DNA of 64,000 nt, taken from Mesostigma viride. Taxonomy: Eukaryota; Streptophyta; Mesostigmatophyceae; Mesostigmatales; Mesostigmataceae. The notes beneath the pieces were generated by a model. The model saw nothing but the letters and a program-made list of their open reading frames with translations. It ran no database searches and had not been told where the DNA came from. A program made the position numbers and the translations under genes. Below, piece by piece: positions 33,432 through 45,727 of the stretch; position 1 is the stretch's first letter, and every line of letters begins with the position of its first letter. The stretch is taken from the NCBI GenBank assembly GCA_009746045.1, contig RPFO01001843.1:23501-87500 (forward strand), written 5' to 3'.

Positions 33432-36400
33432 TCACAACAGGTTGTCCACACCCGCACTGCCCTCGTGTTTCCGCTTCTTATCCACATCATCGCGGCCGTC
33501 CGCATTGGCCGCGTCCACGGGCATCGAGCCGTGACCCGCCCGCCGCTCACCCGCTGGCGCATCCTGGCCGCTGAGTCCCTGGCTCACCTCCGTCCCCGCT
33601 GCCCCAACCCCCGCATCACCCTGGCTTGTGCAGATGTCCGCATCAGCCGGGCCAGCACATGCCGCGGCCACCGGATCAATGGAGACTTGCGATTGCTGCG
33701 ACGCATCTGTCTCCATTGGCGCTGCCTGCCCCGGTGCCGCCACATCACCCTCCGTGTCCCCCACAGCCGCCACACCAGCCATCGCGTCGGGTGACGTCGC
33801 ACCCTCCTGGGTACCTGTCTCTGGCATCTGCCTACTGGCAACCTCGTCTCCCTGGACCGCTGGCAACACCCCCTTGCCCTCCTGCTCTGTGGCTCCACCT
33901 TCCTCTGCTGCAACTGCCCCCTCCTCTGCCTGCGCTGCTGGCTGGGCGTCTCCACCCTGTTCGCCCCTACCTGACTCTTCACCAAGTTGTTCCTGTGGAA
34001 GCCGTGAAACACATGATGCCACGTGGCAGCCATGGAACACGTGGGGGCGAGTCAGCATGCAGACCGGCCACAATAAGGGTGGGCGAATCCTGCATTCTGA
34101 ATGATTCAAACCATTGCTAGAAAAAGCTAGAGGAGGTAGCATGTCCTAAACCCTATGTCCTAAACCCTTGAGCAGCATGCAGCATGAGGGCGGACGTGTG
34201 TCATCATCAGCGGGGGCACGGTCCTGGCACAACACAAGGAGCAGCAAGCACAGTAGTGTTGCGGTTGGCGTGCATGCCTCATCTAAAACCTGTGACCCTT
34301 CCGGTGTGTGCCCAACACGCGGTGGCGCTCTCCATGGTTTTGACAGATTGAGCAGAGCAAGACCACAGAGTGCACATCCTGTGACCATCGAGGTAGAAGA
34401 GCCAGGTTTGACACTAGAGACCACACATGCCCAGGCAGGGCTGCCACTGAAAACAAACACCCTGGTTCGGAGACCCCTGTGCACCCTGTGCTCACCGCAT
34501 GCTACCATCTGCTGCCAGCTTGGACACAGTTTTATAAACACACGACACACGACATACGACATACGACAGTGCACAATGCACAATGCACGATGCACAATGC
34601 ACAATGCACAATGCACAATGCACAATGCACGATGCACAGGGCACAGGGCACAGGGCACAGGGCACAGGGCACAGGGCACAGGGCACAGGGCACAGGGCAC
34701 AGGGCACAGGGCACAGGGCACAGGGCACAGGGCACAGGGCACAGGGCACAGGGCACAGGGCACAGGGCACAGGGCACAGGGCACAGGGCACAGGGCACAG
34801 GGCACAGGGCACAGGGCACAGGGCACAGGGCACAGGGCACAGGGCACAGGGCACAGGGCACAGGGCACAGGGCACAGGGCACAGGGCACAGGGCACAGGG
34901 CACAGGGCACAGGGCACAGGGCACAGGGCACAGGGCACAGGGCACAGGGCACAGGGCACAGGGCACAGGGCACAGGGCACAGGGCGCAGGGCACAGGGCA
35001 CAGGGCACAGGGCACAGGGCGCAGGGCACAGGGCACAGGGCACAGGGCACAGGGCACCATGACCAAGGCAGGAACATGCGAACTGATGCAGGTATCGACG
35101 TGGCCTCGAGCCGCATGACACCCGGTGACAGGCCTGTAGGGTGCACACAGCCGTGCTGCTCGCCCGGTGGCCACGAGACCGAGGGGAGGTACAGGCAGGG
35201 AGAGCATGGGAGGGAATCACCAAGGCCAACGCTGCTGCCGGCCATCCCCTATGCTGGCATCTGCGTTGCTGTATTTCTGGCGTCCTCACCTGCGCAGCGG
35301 CGAGCCACGCGTCCCAGGCCGGCTGCTCAAAGAGAACAAAGCGGATCTGGTGTGCGGGGGTTGGTGTGTGGGGGTTGGCATGCGGGGGGTTGTGCGGGTG
35401 CGGGGGGTTGTGCGGGCGCGCGGGTGCAAGCATCAGGGTGGCACGCAGGTGTTATATTGGGGGACCAGGTAAGCCGAAGGACAGGGGCCACGGACGACCG
35501 GGACCTCAAGGCCGACCTGGTGACCGCTAACCCACCACACAGCATACTACTGTTGGTTGCATGTAGGAAGTACCAAGCGTGAAGGAGGTCACTGGTGGCC
35601 TCACCCGGGTGGCGTTCGCAAGTACACTTGCTAGTGGTACCCGGGTGTGCACAGCTCCCAGCAACAAGTTGTGCAAGCCGGCATCCTGGTCAGTTGCACA
35701 CATTCGGGGCCTTAAGGATCGGTGGCACAGCGTAAGAGCAACCGACTGGTACAGATTGTAACCTGTTCAGCCATATGCTGATCTGGCCATGAAGTGCTGA
35801 AGTGTGCAATTCCACCCAATGTACGCATCATGGTCCAATTGTGAAGGGACCCTTCCATGGCAAGGGCCGAGGCATGTCGAAAAGCGTGCAAGATATGGGT
35901 GCATGCGAGGGCACACGCATGGGCATGTCCGTGTCGGTGCGTGCATAAGACAGACACGTCGCCGCACCTCCTCCAGCTTGGCCCCGTGGTCCTCGCACGC
36001 CGCCACGGCGATGCCCGCCGCCTCCCTGTACGGGTACCCGTACACGCCGCAGGAGATGGCAGGGAATGCGATGGTCTTCAGCCCGTGCTTGTTGGCCAAG
36101 TCCAGGCACGACCGGTATGAGCGGAAGAGGAGCGGCGCCGACTCGGAGGTGGACTCAAAGATGGGGCCCACTGGGTAGAAAGCAACAAGCGTGAGGAACA
36201 AGCGTGAAGGAAAGGGGGGGGGGGGGGGGCAGGGGGGGAGGCGTAAGTGTGCCAAATAGGGGTGGGGTGGGGTTGAGCAAGCGAGCCAAAAGGGGGGTAA
36301 ACAAGCCCACAAGAAGAAGGAGGGGGGGGGGGGGGAGCATGTGTGCCGAACAAGAGGTGGCAGCGAGGGTGATAAAAGGGGTGGGGCAGGTTGGGGGGAG

Positions 36401-37438
36401 GCATTGGACACATGCCCATGAGCATGCTTGCGGCAACCATGCTGCACAAAACTCACGAACACGCACAAGCAGAACAGGGGGCACATTGCCCTTGATGCCT
36501 CACCGTCTAGTGTGTGAATTATGCAAGAAACTCACAAGTGTCGATGATGTGGAAGCATCACCGGGTGGATGACATGACTTCATGTGCCACTAGCGTAGTG
36601 ATGTAGCAGATGCATCAGACTCACCGGTGTGAATGACGTAAGATGCTGGCAGACGGAAGCCAGGGGTGATGCGTGCCTCACCCACTGGGCACCGCACGTT
36701 GGGCGCCACCTGGCGGCACCAAGAGAGCCAGCGGCATGGTGCAGATGGCAGCAGGAGACAAACGGACCCATCAGCATGCCCAGATGGCGCGGGCGCCTGC
36801 CCTTTTTGGCAAATTCGGTGAGGAAACCCATGTTGGTTGGCTCACTTAGAATAGAAAACATAGGATCAACAAGGACTCGAGGGCACTGTTGAAACAGAAA
36901 ACAAACGCTACTATCCCTCAGAGGCGCACGATCTACCCCATGTTAGCATTCGGCACCGGCAACTATCGACGCTAAGACGCAACGGCCAACTGAAACCCCC
37001 GTGCTAAGAAAGCCGCGTGGCCTCGCTTCTCAATGACAAGTGTTGGCCGCGTCCAGGTCACCTGTTTAGGAATGAAGACGCACCTCCTCAACTTCTAAAC
37101 ATGCCATGCGAAGTTCTGGTCCCGCAGCGCGGTGAATGGCTCCATCCACGCCTCCACCTCCCAACATCCTCGGATTGGCCGCGTTGACGATGGCATCCAC
37201 CTGATACGCACCGCAAGGGTGGACGATGCATTTAGCACCAACAGAAGCTTGCAACGCTACGTAGATGCGCAAGGGGGCCGGTTCGGAAAGGCCAGAACCG
37301 CTACAGAACCGTGGTTGCTGATGTTGGTGCTCTTCTCACCTTTGCCTTGGTGAGGTCACCTCGCTGCAAGATTAAGGATGCCCCATCTTTCAACGCGAAT
37401 CTTGCTATCGGGCTATCCATCACGGCCCGCTTTGGCAT
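33432..37438 (-). CDS. MacroD-type macrodomain protein with acidic C-terminal tail
   Basis: Macrodomains of this class bind ADP-ribose and remove it from proteins or O-acetyl-ADP-ribose. Exons: 37438-37340, 37200-37084, 36709-36625, 36170-35968, 35346-35290, 33992-33432; all phases join, about 373 residues. Domain order: '[12 protein letters not shown]', '[10 protein letters not shown]' (34-43), loop 1 '[14 protein letters not shown]', '[14 protein letters not shown]', 'YVIHTVGPIF', loop 2 '[10 protein letters not shown]' (138-147), and '[14 protein letters not shown]' (169-182). These are the hallmarks of MACROD1/2 and YmdB. The last exon is a 186-residue acidic, Ala/Gln/Gly-rich tail ending with a likely nuclear signal (DKKRKHE). 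Other in-frame Mets exist at 37531 (hydrophobic N-terminus, possible targeting peptide) and 37420; the start is uncertain. Intron 5 holds a large heptamer minisatellite. Head-to-head with PCC1. Confidence 0.85.
34566..35057. repeat. Heptanucleotide minisatellite (TGCACAA then GGGCACA), about 70 units
   Basis: Begins with ACGACAT-type words, passes through about nine units of ATGCACA/ATGCACG, then about 60 units of GGGCACA, three of them GGGCGCA. Because 7 is not a multiple of 3, every frame cycles through the same heptapeptide and stays open on both strands. Lies within intron 5 of the macrodomain gene. Confidence 0.97.
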
Positions 37439-38550
37439 GCTCGCGTGAAAGGGATAACAACCGACGAGCAACCGGGAGAGAAAGCTCATAAGAAGTGCAT
37501 ACACAAGGACACGAAACAGGGGCCTAAACAACGCCAGACTGATACCAGTGCCACAGTTGCAATCAGCTCCAGTCTAATGATTTGCCGAGGTTTGGCTTAC
37601 ATCCGGCTCATGTCTTACAGCTACAGCGAAAGATACAGCGACGGTAATAAAAAGAAAGGAATTAAAAACGTAGCCAGCAGTTATCAGAAATCCATGTGCC
37701 CGTTCGTTCGATCACCTCAGCTACGTTCAGGTTGTGTTGTACTAGGTATGTTGTGGTCGGATGCTCATCCATGGTCGTCCCCGATATAACGAAGGTGCTA
37801 TTTTCCCTATGGCATGGCGCGCCAATATTGGCGCCAAATAGGACCCCAGGTGAGATCTTTCGCGGGAATGGCGTTTTGGGATAGAACGGCGGCGGGGGAC
37901 GTCAAAACATTACATGTACGTATGTCAGGCTGACCCCTGGGGCTTACCCCTGCAATCGCGGCGGGTACTGTACAGTACAGTATGACTGCCCGCAAGGCGT
38001 GAACAGCAAGCCTGTGCCAAATGCCGGCAGAAAAACGACGGGAATCGAGTCAATGGACTGAAACGAGTGCATCCTGCATAGCAAGTTGGCTCAGCAATTA
38101 GTTTTTGTAGGCAAATGGCAGGCGCCTACATACTACCGGGCGACGTTTTTACGATTCCCGCCCCTAGGAACCTTGGCCATTGACCGGCAAATCTTTCAGG
38201 CTTGTAAGCCCAGCAAATGGTTTTCAAATTTCTTGCCGGGGAAGCATAGCAGCAGCGGGCACGACACGTTGCTAAACGTCTGAAAGAGCTAGGGTTCGCT
38301 GCATCCAAATTTAACTAATGTCATAAGCAAATACGTAATTTGCAATCCTAGCATTCAGCGGGAGCGACAAGATTACTAGATGTCCATTTACCATTTGTGC
38401 TCGACTCGCATTTCATCTGCTCCCTGAACAGGGGTAATTATCCTCTAGAACTCCCCCCTAGGACTTGGCACTTTAATGGTTAACGGGCATTGCTGAGTTA
38501 GAACAGGCGACCCCTTCTATCCCATTCACGCGCACCCGCCGACCCAACAA
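37439..38550. promoter_or_regulatory. Divergent promoter region between macrodomain gene and PCC1
   Basis: A 1.1 kb gap between two opposite start codons, without TE signatures. At about 37815-37841 lies a palindromic GCGCCAATATTGGCGC core followed by AAA, giving TTGGCGCCAAA, a close match to an E2F/DP consensus. This suggests cell-cycle control by sequence only. Confidence 0.5.
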
Positions 38551-41130
38551 ATGGCTACAGCGATGACCACAGAGCCCGTGATGGTAGACCTTGCTCCCGC
38601 TCCCATCCCCGCTGGCGAGCATCAGGGCGCAGCTTTGCCCTTCCAATTGTAAGCCACCCACGTACCATGCCTTTAACCTAAGCGCGCGTCTCTTTCATTC
38701 CGCTTCCTACCATTGCCTAGGGCGACATGACGACAGAGGACTAGCCTAACCGGAATTTCTCTTTTGATTCGTTGTGGGGTCCTTGCGTCACCACCATGCA
38801 TGGCGTCATCATCTGCGACACTTCTGCCAGCTGTCTCAACGTCCAGTTTTCGAGCGCGGCGGATGCGCAGATGGTGATGAAAACGCTGGCCGTCGATCGC
38901 GAGGTATGGCCTGTGGCCAACTCTCTGCATGCATCCGTGGTCTATTTGCCTAGAATCGTACATCCAAATGCCGTGGAGTGCTATTGGATGCTTCACAAGC
39001 ATGTGAATATACGATTCACTGGTTGGTAATGTGCCATACAGGTTGGTTATATTGTTGATTTGACATCTGCCTATCAAGCGTTCCTGTATCCAGACAGGCC
39101 CAGCGGAACAACATGCCTCACTACATCATAGGCAAGGCCATCGCCGCATGCCTGCATGCCATGAACGTATTTCTCGCGCACAGTTCCAGAACACAGTCAT
39201 CTGGCAGAAATCTAGTTTGTGCTCCCTAGTGCAGCACACCCGGCTTACGGACGCCCCACGCCTGCGGACCGAAGTCCCCCCATGTGGCATAGCTGCAGAG
39301 AGTCGTACTTGTGGACTTGGACACCCTGTGGGTCACTGTAGGGACCACCTGCATGGGGCCACTGCCCCTCAACATGCCGCTGCTGCCTCTTTTCATGCCT
39401 TTTTTGTTGCCTCCCTTGCTGGCTCTGTGATTTTTGTCAACCACCCCCCACGGCAGCGCAACAAGGACACCACACGTGAGCTCGCGGTGGAAGGCACCGT
39501 CCTGTCTGTGTAAGTACTTATTGGAGGGTAACTGTGCTTGGCAGGATGCCTGTAACCAGGTGGGGTGTTGTGGGAGAAGGCTGGCTCAAGGTGGCACCAT
39601 GCTTGGTCCAGGACCACCGTTGAGGCTGGGATATGAGCATTGGGGGTGTGCAGCATGCACCGTGCCCTCTGCATATAGCGTGCATATAGCGTGCATATAG
39701 CGTGGGGATAGCGTGGGGGCAGGAGCTGTGCCACGGAAGCACTTGTGGACGATGGCTGCGGATGCCATGGCTGGTCACGTCGTAATCCCAGCAACCGCAA
39801 CGCCCCACAACCGCCACATGCGTCGCTGCAGCTATTTGGCTAGTTGCCTTATTAAATTATTAAATTATAACATGCCTCCGTTGGGAGATCATGTAGCACA
39901 TATTCCTTGATGGATGGTGGAGTGGAGAGAGCCGCGTAATCTAACTAACCTAACTCTAGTCTATCTAGTCTAGAAAAATCCTAACTACCCTACTCATCAA
40001 AACGCCTCCTCCTCTTGGGGGGAGGTGGCTTCCCCACAGGGGCTGGCGTGTGAGCCTTGACAATCTTCTGCCACCGCTTCTTGTCCTGCATGGCAGTCCA
40101 AAGAAGGGAGAGAGAGTGGATGCGGTATTCAAACTGGGCTGGGACCACTAGGTCATCCAGCAACATCTGTACGTAGTTCGTGGCATGTTTCCCTACTTTT
40201 TTGGAGTTGCCTTATGGTTGCCTTATTTTCTTCTGGCTAGTTGCCTTATGGTTGCCTTATTTTCTTCTGGCTAGTTGCCTTATGGTTGCCTTATTTTCTT
40301 CTGGCTGGTTGCCTTATGGTTGCCTTTGCCCCTCGTAACGAGTGTGTGAGATGGTCCATGCGTGACTGCTCGATCGCATGCACGAGAGCGACCAAGTGCC
40401 AGTGTACAAGCATGCGTTCTCCCAAGCATGGCGAGGACCAGGTGACGGTAGAAGTCACATGGCCCGCACAATGGCGCAGTTGCTTGGGCTGCTAGCGAAG
40501 TACATGCAGACAAAGGAAGGGGAGAAGGGAAGGGAAAGAGAGTGACAAGAAGGATAGGTGCATGGGGGAGTGGAAGTTGGTTTGATCTTCACACTGATTG
40601 AGCTCCTCACAGGCTTTCTTGCTATGCAGGGATGGCGTACTGGGCGTTTGTCATCCGGCAATTTTGTATCAATGATGTCCGGATAGGGCAGGGGTGTTTT
40701 GGTTTGCCTACCACCTGTCCCAATTTTGCCTCTTCAATTGTACGAGGTATTCTGTGTGTTGTGTGCCTGTTGTTGCAGGTAGTACATTTCTTGAAAATTG
40801 TCTTTAATGAGGTATTTCCTGTGCAAATAGCATGCTTGGTGTACTGGCTTGGTGTTTTTCAGCTCCGTTCCTGTTTAACATTACCTCGAAATGGCAATGA
40901 TGGGCTGAACTGCAAAGTTGTTTTGGTCTGTGTGGGCTTTGCTTTGTGCCCCGACGCCTCTGGACTGCGCCCTGTACTCATCGCCTGATGCGGGCATCCT
41001 GGGTATCGGCAGCAAGGTCCAGTCAAACGACGTGCGTACGCTTCGGGGCTCTGTCGGCGGCTTCTTGGACATGCTTGCGTTGGCCTCGCAGACATTGGAC
41101 AGGTTTCGGGCATCCATGCCAGGGAACTAG
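38551..41130 (+). CDS. PCC1: KEOPS/EKC complex subunit Pcc1 (LAGE3-like)
   Basis: Pcc1 is the small dimerising subunit of KEOPS, which makes N6-threonylcarbamoyl-adenosine (t6A) on ANN-decoding tRNAs. Exons 38551-38648, 38831-38903, 39457-39509 and 41013-41130 join in phase to 113 residues, normal for the family. After a short N-terminus (ALPFQF) come 'CLNVQFSSAADAQMVMKTLAVDRE', 'RNKDTTRELAVEGTVLSV' and 'NDVRTLRGSVGGFLDMLALA', ending RFRASMPGN; these match the Pcc1 order of strand, helix, 'L.V.G..L.V', and 'D.RTLR.SV..FLD'. Intron 3 (39510-41012) has taken up an antisense LINE fragment and a 34-bp tandem repeat. The second exon is short and its acceptor was chosen because it keeps phase and the family alignment. 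Confidence 0.87.
39853..40204 (-). mobile_element. 5'-truncated LINE insertion in PCC1 intron 3
   Basis: Only the last part of ORF2 and the 3' UTR (signature ATGTGCTACATGATCTCCC reading minus). Flanked by an 11-base direct repeat, AGTTGCCTTAT, at 39842-39852 and 40205-40215, the expected target-site duplication. Antisense to the host gene. Confidence 0.88.
40205..40330. repeat. 34-bp tandem repeat next to the LINE insertion
   Basis: Three full units and part of a fourth, built from AGTTGCCTTATGGTTGCCTT plus ATTTTCTTCTGGCT. The LINE inserted into the first unit's AGTTGCCTTAT word. Confidence 0.88.
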
Positions 41131-41454
41131 CGCACGGCAAGATCATGAATCGGCATTACTAAGTGAGACAGGCATGGTTTCCAGCTGTCCAGAGTACACC
41201 TGCTGCATGTGCTGCATGGCATACGTGGCGCTTGGGTATCGAACAACTGTAGGTTCATATTCAACATGTTCCACATGCTCGTACGTGGGGCTATAGACTC
41301 ATAGGCACATCCGACATGCTGAATTCATGGCTTTGTATATCGATCAGTCACATGTAATTCATTAACGGTCTTCTCATTAACGGTCTTCATTAACGGTCTT
41401 TCCTCTCAGACAACTGCCCTAGTACTTTCACGGCGTTGGATCGCCATTAATTAA

Positions 41455-41573
41455 TTAATTAATTTTAATCCGTTGGGAGATCATGTAGCACATATTCCCT
41501 CGCTGGATGGATGGAGGTGGGCGAAGCCGCGAAACCGAACTAATCTAGCTCTAAGCTAATCTAATCTATCGCC
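41455..41573 (-). mobile_element. LINE 3' UTR fragment
   Basis: Carries GTTGGGAGATCATGTAGCAC and the downstream GAAGCCGCG-type sequence of LINE C 3' ends, abutting LINE B. (TTAA)-rich tail at 41447-41470. Confidence 0.75.
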
Positions 41574-43795
41574 AAACCTGGGCTGCAAGCAGCCCTGAGG
41601 GCCGCCTACGAGCAGGCTGAGAAGGCAGATGGTCAAGGACCTGCGCAGCTGCCAGCAGAAGCACGACGGCAAGGGGGCCTGGTTCTGGTACAAGCGCCTC
41701 GGGCACCCGGACGGCCTCGGCCGGCCCCACCGCCACGACGTCCCCGGCGCCCCAGCCAAGCGGCTTCGTACCTGGGCCACGGCCACGGCCGAGGTCGTGG
41801 GGACAGCTGCGCCGCCCCACCCCTGCTCCCAGCCGCCGCCGCCCGCCCGGCCGCCCTGGCCGGCCCCGCTGGGCCCCCTGCCCCGCCTAGGTCAGCGGCG
41901 GACTACCTAGTCCCCCCGCTGGTCGGCCCACTTGGCGACCCGTCTGACATGCCTCCTTTCACCTCTCGCGAGGTCACGGAGGCGGTCCAGCGCCTGCGTT
42001 ATGACGCAGCCACCGGCTCTGACGAGATTCCGGCCGCAGTTGTAAAACTTGCAGCCGAATTCGAGGACACAGGTGTTATGCTGCTCTTCCGGGACATCTG
42101 CACCCGCCTTCTGCTGTCGTCGCAACCACCTCCAGCGGCCTGGCAACACAGTTTTCGCACGATGCTGTACAAGAACAAGGGGTCGCCTGCCGACCCCGGC
42201 AACTACAGAGGGGTGTGCATTCAAAGTGCCCCCCTCAAGCTTCTTATGCGGCTCATCCTGAACCGCCTGCGCACAGCCCTGGACGGTCACCTCAGCGAGA
42301 CTCAGCACGGCTTCCGTTCAGGTCGCAACACAGTACAGGCGCTCTTCGCTACTCGCCGCCTGGTGGAGGAACTGCAACGCCTTCAGCCTGGTGAGTCCCC
42401 TTTGCACCTAGTTGTGCTGGTGGACTTCATCAAAGCCTTCGATTCGGTTTTCTGGCCTGCGCTTTGGGACATCCTCGAGTTGTTCCGGATCCCCCGCCCC
42501 CTGATTGCTGTCATCCGCAACCTGTATGAAGGGTCCACCACTTCGGTGCGCACTTCTTACGGGACCACGCCCCCATGCCCTTTACAGAAGGGTGTGTGGC
42601 AGGGCTGCGTGCTGTCGCCCTACCTGTTCATTATTGTTGTCGAATACGTAATGATTCAGGCGCGCAAGCGATTTGCCCGCATTGTGGGCAGGGAACCAGG
42701 AGTGCAGGTTGCTAACAAATTCTGGCATGGCGGTGCGGACACGGAGATTCGGCTGGCAGACATCATCTACGCAGACGACACCACCCTCTTCGAGGACACT
42801 GAGCACGTGCAGACATGGCTTGACTGCCTGGCTCTCGAGGCCCGTGCAGTGGGGCTTGAGGTCAGCAAGAAGACAAGGGCCCTGGCGGTTGGGCTCACCA
42901 ACTCAGCGCCGCCCCTCTACTGATCTCCTAGACGGCTCTCGAGTCCTGTATCGGGACCGCGTTAAGCTGCTGGGCAGCCTGCTCCCCAGCTGCGAGGCTG
43001 ATGTAGACCATCGCATCTCCCTCGCCTGGCACGCTTTACCGACGCCAGTACCGGGCCCTGTGGCGCAAGCCCCTGGGCAAGATCGAGAAACAGGACCTGT
43101 TCAAGGTCCTCGTCCTTCCTGTTCTCACGTATGGAGCCGAGACGTGGACCCTCACCGCCGACCTGGCCCGCAAGCTGAACGGCGCGGTCACCAGCATGCT
43201 TCGTTCCATTTTCAGAGTAGGATATGCTGCTCATGTCCGCAATGAGGACCTGTACCTCGGCATGCCCTATATCACCAGCACCATTAAGCAACGCCGCCTG
43301 CAGCTTGTAGGGCACCTAGCTCGCACCAACCAGGTAGACACCTCACATGTGGCCCCCCCGCAGGACTGCGACCAGCCCAGCCTGGCCGGCACCTCCTGAC
43401 GTGGGCTGGGCCCAGTGATGTTAGACGCCGCAAGGCCCGCACCTTCAAGGAACAGCTAGTAGAGGACATGGGGGGCCTCGGCCTCTCCGTGATTTGGAAG
43501 AAGATGATGGACAAGGCCAAGTGGGCCCAGGTCATACAGGACAATGAGCCCCCCCCAGTGGGGAAGCGCCCGCGTGTGCAATCCCGCGGGAGGCACGCCA
43601 GATAGCTCCCCCTAGGGCAGCGTGCGGCTGCCTAGATAGATGTTGAAGTTAGAATGCTGTTAGATAGATGTAGTATGTAGCCAATGTAGATAGATTAGAC
43701 CGGTATAGGAATGTTTGCACCCATCCATCCATCCATCGGGGTTAATGCTCCGTGACTCCCCAACGGTCCGAGCACGAGTCTAATTAATTAATTTT
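41573..43795 (+). mobile_element. LINE copy B: RT-bearing non-LTR retrotransposon, 5' truncated
   Basis: Plus-strand copy starting inside the Pro/Ala-rich linker. An open frame at 41949-42923 (324 residues) holds a complete RT core: 'LYKNKGSPADPGNYRGVC', 'GFRSGRNTVQALFATRRL', motif A 'LVDFIKAFDSVFW', motif B 'GVWQGCVLSPYLFIIV', motif C 'IIYADDTTLF'. Frameshifts near 42920, 43040 and 43245 then break the thumb and C-terminal parts ('DGSRVLYRDRVKLLGSLLP', 'ITSTIKQRRLQLVGHLART'). 3' UTR ends with GCTCCGTGACTCCCCAACGG and an AATTAATT tail near 43795. No endonuclease or ORF1. The clade (L1, RTE or other) cannot be settled by eye. Confidence 0.9.
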
Positions 43796-43799
43796 AATA

Positions 43800-44060
43800 A
43801 TTAATCTAATAATCTAGAAAAACCCTAGCTACTCTACTCAGCAAAGCGCCCCTTCCTCTTGGGGGGAGGGGGCTTGCCCACAGGGGCTGGCGTGTGAGCC
43901 TGGACAATCGTCTTCCACCTAGAGCTTCTTGTTCTGCATAGCAGTCTAAGCAAGAGAGAGGGAGTGCATGCGATGTTCAAACGGGGCTGGGACCACTAGG
44001 TCAGCCAACAACTGCTGTGGGTAGGTCATGACATGTTTACCTACCCTTTTAGGAATGTCC
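43800..44060 (-). mobile_element. LINE C-type 3' fragment
   Basis: Encodes the last residues of ORF2 (Lys/Pro-rich KRKGRF-like end) and 3' UTR on the minus strand; the upstream part is lost. Tail adjoins the tail of LINE B. Confidence 0.75.
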
Positions 44061-44330
44061 TTAATTTATTAATTAATTAGGAACATAACTCCTACACACA
44101 GATCACGTGTGTAGTACTCCTACACACAGATCTCGAGTGATTTATCTAGTACCAAATCCGAAAGGCGGAAGGCCACGAGCCACGAGCCACGAGGTAGCCA
44201 TGGCTGACGGCGGCGCTCATACCTTTCACGTCTGAGCACCGAATTTAGTCGTGAATATCACAATCGCTTCGTCTTTCTAAGCTAGACGCACATGCTGATA
44301 TAATTTTCCGACGCTATTACGCAATATACG

Positions 44331-45727
44331 ATGAGCAAACGCCCATCGACGCAACGCAGCCTGACGGCTGCGCTCGGCAATGAAAATACGTCTGCAGCTT
44401 CGGCTGCAGCTTCGCCCACCGGCCCAGAAGGCAGCGGCGCCACTAACCAAGCTCTAGTGGTCGTCCAGCCCCCTGCTGCGCCCGCATCGCCAGCAGCGTC
44501 GCCCGAACCCAAGCGCAGTCGCTCTGACGGGCTGCTGGATGAGTACGACTTTGACGCCAGCCAGCCCGGCTATTTTGACAAGCTTACACCCGATCGCATC
44601 CTGGGCAATGTGTTTTTCGGGACGCATGCCTCTCTTCTAGAACTGTGCAAGCAGCTTTCCCACCAAGGTCGCCTTGTCAATGCCCGCCCGCCTCCAGAGG
44701 CGCAATTTCGGCAAAGACGTCCTCAACGCCCGCCGCCCCCACCTCCAGCAATTCGCCCTCTTTTCCCTCCTTGGACGCTCCATCGAGGAGCTTTGGCCCC
44801 CAAAGCCCCTCACCACCACCTTAACCGAATCCTCCATCCGCTCACTCCTCAACCTTGGAGGCCCTCGAGCAGCACGTGGCCCCCATCGCTGCAGATGTGG
44901 CGGCCATGGGCAGCACGCTGGCTGCCGAGCTCCCCCTCCTCTCCACCATCCCCACCGCCACCGCCACCCTCCTCGCCTCCTCCACCGCCACCACCCCCAC
45001 CTCCGACGCCATCACCGCCCAGCTCCGTGAAATCGACCAGCGTCTTATTAAAGACAACGCAATCGCCATCGAGGTCCTGCAGAACACCGCCGGCCTCACC
45101 GCCCAGGCGGTGAAGGACATTGCCGCCAAGCTAGCCCCTGCTGGCCTGGCCGGCGATGCTCCTCCCCTCACGACCTGGGCGGACATGCTTAAGCAGCACA
45201 CCACCTCCACCACCTCCGCCGTCGCAGCACAGCTCCAGCGGCAGACGCTTGACCTCCGCGAGGAGGCCGAGCTCGCCAAGCGCAGCCTTAACGTCATTGT
45301 CAAGAACTTCAAGATGGAGGAAGGTGAGAATTCCGAGAAGCTTGCGCGTGCTTTTGAGAGAGAAATCCTTGATCGCATGGGCCTTAACGGTGAGATCGAG
45401 CTGGCTGCCCACCGCCTTCCCCGCGCGCGGGGTAAGGCAGGGCCGCCGCCCCCGCTCCTTCTCACCTTTAAGAGGTCCCCGGCGGACAAGATTTCTTTTC
45501 TCAGACGCCGCAAGCGGCTCGAGAAGACTCTCTTCACCCTTGATGACGACCTGACCCTAGCTGGCGCGCAGCAACAACGGCGACGGGAGCTATGGCCGAC
45601 CTACCTCCAGCTCCGGCAGACCAAGGCGGGGCAGCCGGTGTACTGGAAGGGGGCGGCCATCTACGTCGGCCACAAGCCCTGGCAGGCGACCCCCGCGGCC
45701 CCAGCGACTCCAGGCGCCCCAGCTTAG
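44331..45727 (+). pseudogene. L1-like ORF1 (gag-like RNA-binding protein), two frameshifts
   Basis: In autonomous LINEs ORF1p coats the element RNA. Start 'MSKRPSTQRSLTAALGNENT', a Pro/Ser/Ala-rich N-terminus, then 'FFGTHASLLELCKQL'. Frame changes near 44690 and 44850 divide the ORF into three; the last frame (44855-45727) is intact: a Ser/Thr-rich and heptad-like region ('ITAQLREIDQRL', 'LTAQAVKDIAAKLA'), 'SLNVIVKNFK' resembling an RNP motif, and 'LLTFKRSPADKISFLRRRKR ... FTLDDDLTLA ... RRRELWPTYLQLR', like the C-terminal domain of L1 ORF1p. About 450 residues if restored. Copy E at 49792-51157 aligns along its whole length. Confidence 0.8.

Noticed and set aside
34143-34170. Two CCTAAACCC words resembling plant-type telomere repeats
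   Set aside because: Only two units, not tandem in phase; too little for an interstitial telomere.
34146-35582. Open frames of 237-367 codons on both strands (CALCPVP or GTGHRAQ repeats)
   Set aside because: They arise only because a heptamer repeat without stops is open in every frame; no start context, no homology, and the tract lies in an intron.
44331-45727. Host gene encoding an RNA-binding protein
   Set aside because: Frameshifts, multiple dispersed copies and flanking target-site duplications mark it as retroelement ORF1.
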